31,289 bases of DNA from an uncultured Oscillospiraceae bacterium (lineage in GTDB: Bacteria > Bacillota > Clostridia > Oscillospirales > Oscillospiraceae): the NCBI GenBank assembly GCA_934561175.1, contig CAKTFW010000015.1, positions 1-31,289 on the forward strand. The letters run 5' to 3'. Positions 1 through 7,434 of the stretch are shown here, piece after piece. How positions within the stretch are numbered: position 1 is the stretch's first letter; each line of letters starts with the position of its first letter. Made by a program: the position numbers and the translations under genes. The notes under the pieces are model-generated. The model ran no database searches. It worked only from the letters and a program-made list of their open reading frames with translations, and was not told the DNA's origin.

Positions 1-16
1 CATGGGCTACACGCAT
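1..16 (-). CDS. 5' tip of an unidentified minus-strand gene, cut by window edge
   Basis: Only about five codons (MRVAH) are visible before the window ends, so the product cannot be named. The call rests on the start signals. An ATG on the minus strand at 16-14 is preceded by a GGGGG ribosome site (complement of 25-29) with 8-nt spacing. Upstream of that is a good sigma-A type promoter at 51-79. The gene would be read in the same direction as the hydrogenase but from its own promoter, since the hydrogenase terminator lies between them. The alternative, that plus-strand frames entering from the left carry the end of a gene, cannot be excluded but has no supporting signal. Confidence 0.4.
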
Positions 17-50
17 TTCAGGTTCCCCCAATCCTAATGGGTATTTTCAT

Positions 51-79
51 AATATAGTACGAAATCAGACAGTTATCAA
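51..79 (-). promoter_or_regulatory. Promoter for the left-edge minus-strand gene
   Basis: On the minus strand, -35 TTGATA (79-74) and -10 TATATT (56-51) are separated by exactly 17 nt. The -35 overlaps the end of the hydrogenase terminator stem (77-129), so termination and new initiation are packed together. Confidence 0.55.
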
Positions 80-129
80 TCAAAACAAAAAGAAAAGCGC
101 TTGCTACGCTTTTCTTTTTGTTTTGATTG
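77..129 (-). terminator. Rho-independent terminator after the hydrogenase gene
   Basis: Perfect 23-bp inverted repeat (arms 77-99 and 107-129) with a 7-nt loop. The 3' arm on the minus strand is very T-rich. It lies 45 nt past the hydrogenase stop codon. The stem is A/T-rich on both sides, so it could act in both directions. Confidence 0.8.
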
Positions 130-173
130 CAATACTTGAACAGGCTGCTGCAGTTTCCCTATTGCCTACTAGA

Positions 174-1637
174 TTATGCCCCCACATAGGAGCGCAGATC
201 CGAAATTGCACTCTTGATCGTCCGTTCTTCTGAAGATCTTCCATATTTATTGACCTCTGCCTTGTCCCGCGGCGCATGGGCAACACAAGCCGGTCCGCCG
301 ATGCAACCATTCTCGCAGCACATTCCCTCTATAAAATTGCCATCCAGAACCCCATGCTGCGCTTTGAGCAGTGCAGCTTTACATTCATCCAATCCATTGC
401 AAATTACCGGTTTGAATGTAAAGCGTTCCTGTGTCACGCCCTGTTCCCGCAGCGCCTCTGTAATTGCCTCGCTAAGCCCGCCGCTGCGTGCAAATACGCG
501 TCCAAAATAAGACGCATTGGCAAGTGGCGTATCCTCCAGCGTCTCAAGATCAATATTCATCGCCTCAAAGAATGCCTGAAGCCCTTCAAAAGTCATGACC
601 GCATCGACATATTGCCCGGCATCACCGCCGACTTCCGACTTTTTTGCAATGCATGGCCCAATGAAGACGCACTTACAGTTCGGGTCCATTCTCTTCAAAA
701 TCTGCGCCATCGTCGCCATAGGAGAGAGATTATGTGAAATATGCTCCGCCAAATCCGGGAATGCAGTTCTGACATACTTGACAAACGCAGGACAGCAAGA
801 AGAAAACAGTAGTCCTTTCTCTACCAACTCTTTTGCTTCCCGGTATGCCACAACATCAGCACCCCAAGCCGCCTCCACTACCGTGCCAAATCCCAGCTTC
901 AAAATGCCGGAAATTACCTTTTCTGTTGTGATGCCCGGCACGGTATCATATTGCGCCGACACAGATGGGGCGACAATCGCATAAACTCGATACTTCGTAT
1001 TATTCTCACTGTTGCGGATCAAATTGATGATATCCACCACATGGCTCTTATCAACCATCGCACCAAAGGGGCAGCGGTAGACACATTGCCCACAGGTCAG
1101 GCACTTATGATAATCAATCTGCACCTTCCGTGTCTCATAATTGATGCTGAGCGCACCAGATTTGCAAGCATTCATGCACGGGCGAATCTGTTCTACAATC
1201 GCATGGTAGGAGCAGGCGTTAATGCAGCGGCCGCACTCCACACACTTACTTTTATCAATTACCGCACGGCGATTTTCTTCGTTAAAAGAAATTGCCCCTT
1301 TCGGGCAGGCTTTCATGCAACGATGCGCCAAACACCCGCGGCAAGTCTCTGTCACCTTAATGCCATCCGCCGGACATTCATCGCAGGCAATCGGCATTAC
1401 CTGTACAATTCCATTCGGGCTGCGGTCCGACTGCAGCGTCACACCGACACGCTCCGCTAAAATCGCCCGCTCTTTATAGATACAGCAGCGCATGGTCGGC
1501 TTGCTGCCATCCGGAATAATCTCCTTTGGAATCGCAAGTACTGAAGTCGGTGTCAGATTCCCCGCATATGCAAGCTGGATGATCTGCCCCAAAACTTTAT
1601 TCCGGATCACCTGAACATCTGTATCAAAATAACTCAT
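174..1637 (-). CDS. [FeFe] hydrogenase with N-terminal ferredoxin-type clusters (probable group B)
   Basis: Iron-only hydrogenase of 487 aa, expected to be cytoplasmic and to couple H2 with ferredoxin. The N-terminal third holds several 4Fe-4S cysteine motifs, including CRGCLAHRCMKACP, CVECGRCINAC and CLTCGQCVYRCP. The C-terminal H-cluster domain shows the three signature loops: SSCCPAFVKYV, FIGPCIAKKSEV and CCENGCIGGPACV. These variants look more like the less studied group B enzymes than group A, which is an inference from motif wording only. The start is taken as the ATG at 1637, preceded by a GGGGG ribosome site with normal spacing. The two ATGs at 1652/1649 have only GGTGG directly against them. 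No HydE/F/G maturase is in the window. The promoter overlaps a Rex-like operator, so expression probably follows the NADH/NAD+ ratio. Confidence 0.9.
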   Translation of the reverse strand: MSYFDTDVQVIRNKVLGQIIQLAYAGNLTPTSVLAIPKEIIPDGSKPTMRCCIYKERAILAERVGVTLQSDRSPNGIVQVMPIACDECPADGIKVTETCRGCLAHRCMKACPKGAISFNEENRRAVIDKSKCVECGRCINACSYHAIVEQIRPCMNACKSGALSINYETRKVQIDYHKCLTCGQCVYRCPFGAMVDKSHVVDIINLIRNSENNTKYRVYAIVAPSVSAQYDTVPGITTEKVISGILKLGFGTVVEAAWGADVVAYREAKELVEKGLLFSSCCPAFVKYVRTAFPDLAEHISHNLSPMATMAQILKRMDPNCKCVFIGPCIAKKSEVGGDAGQYVDAVMTFEGLQAFFEAMNIDLETLEDTPLANASYFGRVFARSGGLSEAITEALREQGVTQERFTFKPVICNGLDECKAALLKAQHGVLDGNFIEGMCCENGCIGGPACVAHAPRDKAEVNKYGRSSEERTIKSAISDLRSYVGA

Positions 1638-1707
1638 AATTGCCCCCATCATCCACCGCGGTCAATAACCCAATCCCGCGTCTTTCTTTGTTAATTCTTT
1701 GACACTA

Positions 1708-1725
1708 TCGTTAATATTTTAACAA
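1708..1725 (-). promoter_or_regulatory. Rex-like operator
   Basis: Read on the minus strand the 18 bases are TTGTTAAAATATTAACGA. This fits the clostridial Rex pattern TTGTTAA-N4-TTAACAA with one mismatch in the last three bases. It covers the -10 box of the hydrogenase promoter, the layout expected for a repressor that blocks RNA polymerase. Rex control of hydrogenase and fermentation genes is known in Clostridia; its use here is inferred from sequence. Confidence 0.65.
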
Positions 1726-1743
1726 AGCAATTCAAAATTGCAA
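1716..1743 (-). promoter_or_regulatory. Hydrogenase promoter
   Basis: On the minus strand, -35 TTGCAA (1743-1738) and -10 TAAAAT (1721-1716) have a 16-nt spacer. The -10 lies inside the Rex-like palindrome. The rest of the gene-free stretch 1638-1905 shows no ORF, RNA signature or repeat that I can recognise. Confidence 0.5.
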
Positions 1744-1905
1744 GCGTGTAACTTCACAAACTCTTACTGTGTTTCTGCTATGTCTTTATGCAAAAATACC
1801 GGATCATCCCAGTTCTACTGTTTCAGATGTCTGATATCCTTCATCTGTTAGAAATAACGGCTCAGACGCCAAGACAAGTTATCTGTTCGCGTATTTATGC
1901 CCAAT

Positions 1906-1951
1906 AAAAACACCACCTGATGCAGCCTTTTCTGCATCAGGTGGTGTTTTT
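1906..1951. terminator. Terminator after the U32 protein gene
   Basis: Perfect 20-bp inverted repeat (1906-1925 and 1932-1951) with a 6-nt loop and A/T runs at both outer ends. The stop codon of the U32 gene (1950-1952) overlaps its edge. It can serve the minus-strand operon and shields the hydrogenase promoter region. Confidence 0.85.
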
Positions 1952-3161
1952 ATTCGACTGCTTTTCGCAGGATAGTGTATGGCGGAACCGCCTCCGGAAG
2001 CCGCATATGCAGCAGCATTGCTGCATGATTCGCACATTCCACCGGTGCGCCGTCTTCATCCGTCATATGCTCTACTGTGAAACGAACCGGTTCCCGCCCC
2101 GGAGCAATCATCTCCAGCTCGTCTCCCTGCCAGAACCGATTGCGTTGTGTAATCAGTGCATTTCCATCCGCATCGCAGCTGCGCACCAGCCCACTGACCT
2201 GCCAATCGCGTACATAGCGGGCATCTGCATAGTACTGCCCTGCCACCGGCCGTTCAAAGTAGAATCCTGTATAATAATTCCGATGGCTGACCTTTTCCAC
2301 TTCCGCACGCCAGACCGGCTCCAGTGGCCTGCCTTTCAGCGCTGCCGTCACAGCGTGCTGGTACGCATTGGTCATCACCGCTGTGTAATAGGAAGACTTC
2401 GCCCGGCCCTCGATCTTCAGCGCATCCACGCCCGCTTCCAGCAATGCCGGAATGTGGTCGATCATACAAAGATCCTTAGAATTCATAATATAGGTACCGT
2501 CGTCCTCTTCACCAATCGGAAAATACTGACCCGGCCGTTTTTCCTCAACCAAGGCATATTTCCAGCGGCAAGGCTGTGCACAAACGCCACGGTTTCCATC
2601 CCGTCCTGTCATATAATTGGACAGCAGGCAGCGACCGGAAAAGCTGACGCACATAGCGCCATGGACAAAAGTCTCAATCTCCAATTGCTTTGGCGTATCG
2701 CGCCGCAGAACGGCAATCTCCTCCAGGCTCATCTCCCGCGCCAGCACCACACGGGAAGCGCCAAGCTCGTACCAGGCTGTCGCCGCTGCAGCATTCATAA
2801 TTCCGCTCTGCGTAGAAATGTGCAGCTCTGCATTGGGGCACCTCTTCTGCGCCATGCGGAATACGCCCAGATCTGCCACAATCAGCGCATCCGCACCGAT
2901 ACTATCCAGAAAATGCAGATAATCCGGCAGCGCTTCCAACTCCTCTGCACGGGGCAGTGTATTCACAGTTACATGCACCCGAACCTGCTGGGCATGGCAA
3001 AGCTTTACCGCTTCTCGCAGTTCATCTTCTGAAAAATTTGGAACGCCGCCGCGCATTCCAAATTGCTTACCTGACAGATATACTGCATTCGCGCCAAACG
3101 CCACCGCCATTTTCAGCCGCTCCATATCTCCAGCCGGAGACAAAACCTCAGGACGCTGCAT
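1950..3161 (-). CDS. U32 peptidase-family protein, likely tRNA 5-hydroxyuridine modification protein (TrhP type)
   Basis: 403-aa member of the U32 family. The family signature is visible around ETFVHGAMCVSFSGRC, followed by further cysteines (GVCAQPC) that in this family may bind a metal cluster. The N-terminus RPEVLSPAGDMERLK is typical. Characterised relatives (E. coli YegQ/TrhP, B. subtilis YrrN/YrrO) are needed for prephenate-dependent 5-hydroxyuridine in tRNA rather than for proteolysis, so the tRNA role is inferred from family. The start is the ATG at 3161 with a GGAGAG ribosome site. It overlaps the end of mltG by 14 nt. The mltG-U32 neighbourhood matches B. subtilis yrrL-yrrM-yrrN-yrrO, which supports the TrhP assignment. 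It is the last gene of the wecG-tmk-mltG operon. Confidence 0.85.
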   Translation of the reverse strand: MQRPEVLSPAGDMERLKMAVAFGANAVYLSGKQFGMRGGVPNFSEDELREAVKLCHAQQVRVHVTVNTLPRAEELEALPDYLHFLDSIGADALIVADLGVFRMAQKRCPNAELHISTQSGIMNAAAATAWYELGASRVVLAREMSLEEIAVLRRDTPKQLEIETFVHGAMCVSFSGRCLLSNYMTGRDGNRGVCAQPCRWKYALVEEKRPGQYFPIGEEDDGTYIMNSKDLCMIDHIPALLEAGVDALKIEGRAKSSYYTAVMTNAYQHAVTAALKGRPLEPVWRAEVEKVSHRNYYTGFYFERPVAGQYYADARYVRDWQVSGLVRSCDADGNALITQRNRFWQGDELEMIAPGREPVRFTVEHMTDEDGAPVECANHAAMLLHMRLPEAVPPYTILRKAVE

Positions 3162-4524
3162 TTTGACTCTCCAGGAATTGCTGGTGCTGTGCATAAGTTT
3201 CCGAGAAATGATGTGCACCATCAGATTCCAACGCATAGAAATAATAGGGTGTATTCTCTGGGCTCAGCGCTGCTTCAATCGAAGCCAATCCCGGATTCGA
3301 GATCGCGCCGGGCGGCAGTCCTCGATACTGATAGGTGTTATAGGGATTGTCGATCGCCTGATCTTCACTGGTCAGGGTCTCCTTACGCTCCTCCAAAATA
3401 TACTGAATCGTCGCGTCGATCTGCAGATACGGATAATCCTTGCTGCAAAGGCGGTTGTAAATGACCGACGCCACTGTTGCCCGTTCCGAAGACAATGCTG
3501 CTTCTTTTTCGATCAGAGAAGCAACAATAATCACTTTATTGAGATCCATCTGCCCTGCTTCAATTTCTGCAGAAGAGAAACCGGCCGCTTGCATCTTCCC
3601 GGTCAGCATTTCATTCAGCGGCGCAATCTTTGCCTGCAAGTCTTCATCCACACGGCGCTCAAAATTATCCAGGAATTTTTCCAAGACATTTTCCGGCTTA
3701 TCCGTCAGATAAAATTCATAGGTATCCGGGAACAGATATCCCTCCAGACGGTTCTCATTTCCCTTCGGCAACTCCAGCAGAAAATCATAGTCAAAATCAT
3801 AGTCAAAATCATAGTTCGCCGCCGCCTCGTAGAGATCCTCCTTCGGGCAGACACCGTTTTCATCCAACAGCTGGAAAATCTGCGCGCACTCATAGCCCTC
3901 CGGCACTGTCAGTGAAATCGTTGCACGGTTGCCATATCCCGGCGTCATGCCACTCACCAGGGCATGGTAGTCAAAGGTATTATTCAATGTATAGGTGCCA
4001 GAACCGATTTTACTATCTGCATGTGCAAACATTGCGTAAAGCTTAAAGAGCCATTTATAGCGAATCAGGTCATTCTCCTTCAGCATATCGGTCACATCAT
4101 CAATGGTGTCATGCTCACCAACCGTCACCATAACCTCCTGATCCGGTTTTGTGAACGCACAAACATCGTCAGCACACAGCCACATGCCAAGTCCCAACAG
4201 CGCGGAAGCAACCAGAACGCCAACTACATATAAAAAGGCTTTCAAGCCGCTTGGCAGGCGCTGACGCTCCACCGTGTCTTCTTCGTCCGGCTCATAAACC
4301 GGCGTACTGGTCACATGCCGCACCGGCTCCGGCGTATGTTCCTTTTTGTGGGGAGGTTCCTTCGCCTCCGGCTGCACCGGTTCCTCCGGCTGCGCCTGCT
4401 CAGTTCTTCCCGGCTCTGCATACAGTGCATCCAGCCGCGCAATCTCTTCTTTTGTACTGCGAATCAGTTCGTCCAGCTCCCGGTCGGAATCCACCGGATC
4501 AAACCGCTTTGTTTCATCTGACAT
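3148..4524 (-). CDS. mltG: Endolytic transglycosylase MltG (YceG-like)
   Basis: 458-aa membrane-anchored lytic transglycosylase that cuts nascent glycan strands and so sets glycan length. Residues 1-90 are a charged, Pro/Glu-rich cytoplasmic region. One transmembrane segment follows (about 94-116, LKAFLYVVGVLVASALLGLG). The extracytoplasmic YceG domain carries the catalytic glutamate in LIEKEAALSSER (about residue 339), then YNRL, LQIDATIQY and the YRGLPPGAISNPG motif. The long N-terminal tail is common in Firmicutes. An in-frame 12-bp tandem repeat produces the acidic run YDFDYDFDYDF in the extracytoplasmic part, which is unusual. The ATG at 4524 has an AGGTAGGTGG ribosome site. It lies 8 nt after the cyclo-ligase gene in the same operon. 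Confidence 0.93.
   Translation of the reverse strand: MSDETKRFDPVDSDRELDELIRSTKEEIARLDALYAEPGRTEQAQPEEPVQPEAKEPPHKKEHTPEPVRHVTSTPVYEPDEEDTVERQRLPSGLKAFLYVVGVLVASALLGLGMWLCADDVCAFTKPDQEVMVTVGEHDTIDDVTDMLKENDLIRYKWLFKLYAMFAHADSKIGSGTYTLNNTFDYHALVSGMTPGYGNRATISLTVPEGYECAQIFQLLDENGVCPKEDLYEAAANYDFDYDFDYDFLLELPKGNENRLEGYLFPDTYEFYLTDKPENVLEKFLDNFERRVDEDLQAKIAPLNEMLTGKMQAAGFSSAEIEAGQMDLNKVIIVASLIEKEAALSSERATVASVIYNRLCSKDYPYLQIDATIQYILEERKETLTSEDQAIDNPYNTYQYRGLPPGAISNPGLASIEAALSPENTPYYFYALESDGAHHFSETYAQHQQFLESQNAAS
3781..3814 (-). repeat. In-frame 12-bp tandem repeat inside mltG
   Basis: Unit TCAAAATCATAG (plus strand) occurs in nearly three perfect copies. On the coding strand each unit gives the four residues YDFD, so copy changes would keep the frame. 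The identity between copies at the DNA level suggests recent slippage. Confidence 0.9.
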
Positions 4525-4532
4525 AAGTCCAC

Positions 4533-5078
4533 CTACCTGTCTGTTGGCTCTACAATTCCGTGCTCCGTGCAGATCAGATCCGCCGTCCGATCATGCAGCG
4601 CACACGGCACTTCATCCAGTAAAAATATTGAAAAACAAACCCCAATCGTTCGCCCAGTATAATGTGCCAAAAAGCGATCATAGCAGCCCGCGCCATGTCC
4701 AAGCCGATTTCCACGGCGGTCATAAGCCACTGCCGGCATTAACAACAACGGGAAATCCATTGATTCCGGAAAGCTCTCCGGCGGCTCCATAACGGAAAAA
4801 GCCCCGCTCTGCAATTGAGACAGATGGGTAACCTGTCGAGGATGAATCTGCATTTGCGCATCCGTCTGCGGAAGGAAGAGCCGTTTCCCCGCTGCAAGCG
4901 CATCCTCCAGTACCGGGATTAAATCCGGCTCGCCAAACAGCGGGTAATAGGCCATCAAGGCATCCGTTTGCTGATATTCCGGCAAAGACAAAATCTGATT
5001 GCAGAGCATTTTGCTCTCCTGCGGCCGGTCGCAGAGCTGCTGGCGGCACCACTGCCGCAGTTCTTTCTTACTTTTCAT
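4533..5078 (-). CDS. 5-formyltetrahydrofolate cyclo-ligase (MTHFS)
   Basis: 181-aa cytoplasmic enzyme that converts 5-formyl-THF to 5,10-methenyl-THF using ATP, rescuing a folate dead end. The C-terminal family motif is GHGAGCYDRFL, preceded by PAVAYDRRGNRLG. The N-terminus KSKKELRQWCRQQL matches the basic start of the family. The start is set at the ATG at 5078; longer in-frame starts back to 5150 would run deep into tmk. The 11-nt overlap with the end of tmk and the lack of a clear ribosome site suggest translational coupling. It works with Fhs and FolD elsewhere in the window in one-carbon metabolism. Confidence 0.9.
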   Translation of the reverse strand: MKSKKELRQWCRQQLCDRPQESKMLCNQILSLPEYQQTDALMAYYPLFGEPDLIPVLEDALAAGKRLFLPQTDAQMQIHPRQVTHLSQLQSGAFSVMEPPESFPESMDFPLLLMPAVAYDRRGNRLGHGAGCYDRFLAHYTGRTIGVCFSIFLLDEVPCALHDRTADLICTEHGIVEPTDR

Positions 5079-5745
5079 AGCTTTGTAAACAACGCTGCAC
5101 CTGGGTGTAGACATCACGATGAATGTCCTCAATCGTACGCAGCGCACCATTTTCAGTGCAGGGAATCACCGTCCAGCCATAGTGTGCCGCCGCCTGTGCT
5201 GCTGCTGTGCGGCAGCGTTTCAAATATGCCGCATCCTGCTCATGAATATCGGCCGTGGTATGTGTCTGCTGCTGCCGCTGCTGCATCAACTGCTCAGTCA
5301 GCTCTGTCGGCATATCCAAATACAGCACCAGATCCGGCCGCGGTAAACCAAGCTTTCCATATTCAAAATCATCCAGCCAGGCAAAATACGCCGCTCTGTC
5401 TTCCGGGCGTTCTTTCGCCCCCTGATGCACCGCGTTTGAAGTTGTCCAACGATCCGCCAACATCAGGCCGCCCTGTTCATAGTAGCTGCCCCACACCTGC
5501 CGATAAGAAGCATATCGGTCTACCGCATAAAAGGTAGAAGCCGCATAGCTATTAACATCCTCTGGCCGGCTTCCAAAGTCGCCATTCAGATACATCCGCA
5601 GCAAAGTCGAAGACGGTTTATCATATTGCGGAAATACAATCTTCTGAAACTGGGTGCCATCCTGCGCCAGATGCGCAGTCAGGCGGGCAAACTGTGTCGA
5701 TTTTCCAGAGCCGTCCGTTCCTTCCAGTACAATCAATTTTCCCAT
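5068..5745 (-). CDS. tmk: Thymidylate kinase-type nucleotide kinase
   Basis: 225-aa P-loop kinase expected to phosphorylate dTMP to dTDP. The Walker A motif GTDGSGKST is at residues 9-17. The DRY-type motif is seen in FYAVDRYASY, and LADRWTTSNAVHQGAK follows as the substrate-binding segment, then DLVLYLDMP. It is slightly longer than the roughly 210-aa E. coli enzyme and resembles a clostridial subfamily, so a wider deoxynucleoside monophosphate range is possible. The ATG at 5745 has a strong GGGGAGG ribosome site with 5-nt spacing; the upstream in-frame ATG at 5772 lies inside wecG. Only 1 nt separates it from the wecG-like stop. Confidence 0.85.
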   Translation of the reverse strand: MGKLIVLEGTDGSGKSTQFARLTAHLAQDGTQFQKIVFPQYDKPSSTLLRMYLNGDFGSRPEDVNSYAASTFYAVDRYASYRQVWGSYYEQGGLMLADRWTTSNAVHQGAKERPEDRAAYFAWLDDFEYGKLGLPRPDLVLYLDMPTELTEQLMQQRQQQTHTTADIHEQDAAYLKRCRTAAAQAAAHYGWTVIPCTENGALRTIEDIHRDVYTQVQRCLQSYEK

Positions 5746-5746
5746 A

Positions 5747-6469
5747 TTAGCCTCCCCGTAGCCGACAGCCAATAACTGCCAGCAAAAATTTGGGCAGCCG
5801 CAGCATCCGCTTAAAGCGCCGCGGTTCTTTGACCAGCCGATAGAGCCACTCCAGCCCCGCCCGCTGCATCCACAGCGGCGCGCGTTTTACCGTTCCAGCA
5901 AATCCATCCAGACTGCCGCCAAGTCCAATCATAAAATGCACCTGCAGCTCACGCTGATGCGCTGCCATAAACCGCTCCTGCTTTGGCGCTCCAAGGCAGA
6001 CAAACAATACCTCCGGCGCTGCTGCGTTGATTTTCTCAACCGCTTCCATGTCATCCTGAAAATAACCGTCAGCAATGCCGACAATCTGCAAATTGGGATG
6101 CTTCTGCCGCATCTTCTCTGCCGCCAACTCCCCGATTCCCGGCTTCCCTCCCAGCAGATACAAGGTCTTTCCCTGTTCACTGAGATAGGACAAAAGGTGC
6201 GCAGCAAAATCCATTCCAGCCACCCGTTCTTTGAGCGGGCGTTTTAGGAGCTTTGCTCCCAGCACAACGCCGCTGCCATCCGGCAGGATCAAATCTGCCT
6301 GATTGACAATCTGCAGCAGCGCATCATCCTGCATACACTCATAGACAATCTCTGCATTCGGTGTCACCGCATAACTGGCTGACGGTTCCTGAATCAGCGC
6401 CGCCGCTTTTGCAATTGCCTCATCCATTGTCACATTGTCAAAGGTTACGCCCATGACATCCATTCGCAT
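5747..6469 (-). CDS. WecG/TagA/CpsF-family glycosyltransferase
   Basis: 240-aa cytoplasmic, membrane-associated glycosyltransferase. Family members (TagA/TarA, WecG) add N-acetylmannosamine or a ManNAc-uronic acid to undecaprenyl-PP-GlcNAc in the synthesis of wall teichoic acid or surface glycans. Visible motifs are TPNAEIVYECM, DGSGVVLGAKLL, FVCLGAPKQERF and GLGGSLDGFAGTVKRAP, with the basic, aromatic C-terminus (WLYRLVKEPRRFKRM) used for membrane contact. The GGAGGG ribosome site 7 nt before the ATG at 6469 decides the start; the ATG at 6484 overlaps that site. First gene of a five-gene operon. In a cell with SLH proteins it may help build the secondary wall polymer they bind, which is inference. 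Confidence 0.9.
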   Translation of the reverse strand: MRMDVMGVTFDNVTMDEAIAKAAALIQEPSASYAVTPNAEIVYECMQDDALLQIVNQADLILPDGSGVVLGAKLLKRPLKERVAGMDFAAHLLSYLSEQGKTLYLLGGKPGIGELAAEKMRQKHPNLQIVGIADGYFQDDMEAVEKINAAAPEVLFVCLGAPKQERFMAAHQRELQVHFMIGLGGSLDGFAGTVKRAPLWMQRAGLEWLYRLVKEPRRFKRMLRLPKFLLAVIGCRLRGG

Positions 6470-6493
6470 TGCAGATCCCTCCATATCTGTGCT

Positions 6494-6522
6494 ATTTTAG
6501 CACATACCTATCTGTTTGTCCA
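6494..6522 (-). promoter_or_regulatory. Promoter of the wecG-tmk-mltG operon
   Basis: On the minus strand, -35 TGGACA (6522-6517) and -10 TAAAAT (6499-6494) are 17 nt apart, about 25 nt before the wecG-like start. The -10 is framed by a short inverted repeat (GTGCTA/TAGCAC). Confidence 0.6.
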
Positions 6523-6533
6523 CGAAAAGCAAA

Positions 6534-6575
6534 TTGAAAAATGCGCCGGCATTGAAATGCCGGCGCATTTTTCAA
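6534..6575 (-). terminator. Terminator of the lysis cassette
   Basis: Perfect 19-bp inverted repeat (6534-6552 and 6557-6575) with a TGAA loop and a run of T on the minus-strand 3' side. It begins at the amidase stop codon (6572-6574). Confidence 0.85.
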
Positions 6576-7234
6576 GATAGATGATACCGTTCTGCAAAGC
6601 GTTTCAAAATCACGGCAAGCGCTTGCCGGCTCAGATTTTCCTTCCATGCATAGTCGCCTTCCTGATCTCCCTGAAACAGCCCCTGCTCCACGGCCCAGGC
6701 TGCTGCCGCACTTGCCCAGCCGCTCGGCGGTTCCGATGCTCTTTTTTCCGGTTCCTCCAGCTGTGCCAAAAACGCTTTCCAAGCCGATGGCTCGTCCACA
6801 AAGGGGGCAGGACATTTTTTACCCGTTACATCGTAGTGCCGCAGTACATGTGAAACTGGAATATCATAGCGCGCCATACAGTCGCGTACAAATGCAACTG
6901 CCCGTGCAACCGTCTGCGGCGCGAATTCATAGGTACCGTTTGTATTTTTACGCGAACACAGTTCAATTCCGATGCTGTTTTCATTGCGGCACTCTGGATG
7001 ACGATAGCTGGAAGCGCCGCAATGCCACGCAATATCCTGCTCCGGCACCGAGCGTCCCACCTCCTGCGCATCAATAAAATAGTGTGCGGATGCCTTCACT
7101 ACATGATTCGCAAAGTACTTCAAATTATCCTGCGCCGTGTCTCCATCGTTTGCCGTGTAATGAATCACCAGGTACTTGATTTTCCGATTCGTCGCCTTCC
7201 TGTAATTTTCAGCATTACACAAAATTTCTTTCAT
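6572..7234 (-). CDS. N-acetylmuramoyl-L-alanine amidase (endolysin type) with C-terminal SLH-like module
   Basis: 220-aa zinc amidase of the Amidase_2/PGRP fold (T7 lysozyme type), which cuts the bond between MurNAc and L-Ala. The zinc ligands fit H25 (VIHYTAND), H133 (LRHYDVTG) and C141 (KKCPAP). Residues 168-216 hold a single SLH-like repeat (WAVEQGLFQGDQEG...LSRQALAVILKRF), a likely wall-binding module. There is no signal peptide, as expected for an enzyme released through a holin. The ATG at 7234 has AAAGGAG with 6-nt spacing and overlaps the holin stop by 4 nt (ATGA). It is the last gene of an XhlA-like/holin/amidase cassette. No other phage genes are near. Confidence 0.9.
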   Translation of the reverse strand: MKEILCNAENYRKATNRKIKYLVIHYTANDGDTAQDNLKYFANHVVKASAHYFIDAQEVGRSVPEQDIAWHCGASSYRHPECRNENSIGIELCSRKNTNGTYEFAPQTVARAVAFVRDCMARYDIPVSHVLRHYDVTGKKCPAPFVDEPSAWKAFLAQLEEPEKRASEPPSGWASAAAAWAVEQGLFQGDQEGDYAWKENLSRQALAVILKRFAERYHLS

Positions 7235-7425
7235 TCGCCGCTCCTTTCATTCTTCTGTGTCTGCGTTCCAAAATAGAATGCAACTACGACAGAAAAAATC
7301 GTCAAGAACTCCTGCGAGCTGATCCACCCACGCATTGCCAAAACCGCAAACGCGCCGGTAAGAACCAGGGTAACAATGCTCTTAACCGTAAGCAGCGCTA
7401 CAAGTCTGTTCAAAAATCGATCCAT
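7231..7425 (-). CDS. Small phage-type holin
   Basis: 64-aa membrane protein with two predicted transmembrane segments (SIVTLVLTGAFAVLAMRGW and EFLTIFSVVVAFYFG) and a charged C-terminal tail (TQKNERSGE), the usual pattern of a two-TM phage holin. Holins form membrane holes that let the endolysin reach peptidoglycan. Position directly before an endolysin-type amidase, with a 4-nt overlap, supports the call. The ribosome site is AGGAGG with 5-nt spacing. Family could not be assigned more precisely. Confidence 0.8.
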   Translation of the reverse strand: MDRFLNRLVALLTVKSIVTLVLTGAFAVLAMRGWISSQEFLTIFSVVVAFYFGTQTQKNERSGE

Positions 7426-7434
7426 ATGGGCCTC

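Noticed and set aside
1..60. End of a tRNA, tmRNA or rRNA gene at the left edge
   Set aside because: The GGTTCCCCCAATCC stretch loosely recalls a T-arm but has no pairing partners and no CCA context. The minus-strand start with promoter explains it better.
1653..1905. Small gene or RNA in the gap upstream of the hydrogenase
   Set aside because: No open frame with a ribosome site and no stable conserved RNA fold was recognised beyond the promoter/operator.
1920..3032. 370-codon open frame on the plus strand
   Set aside because: It lies fully antisense to the U32 protein gene, which has a clear family signature and ribosome site. The translation is rich in His/Arg/Cys with no recognisable motif.
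4419..4427. CATACAGTG inside mltG as a sporulation promoter
   Set aside because: It is within coding sequence with no gene start nearby on the plus strand; it shows that this motif can arise by chance.
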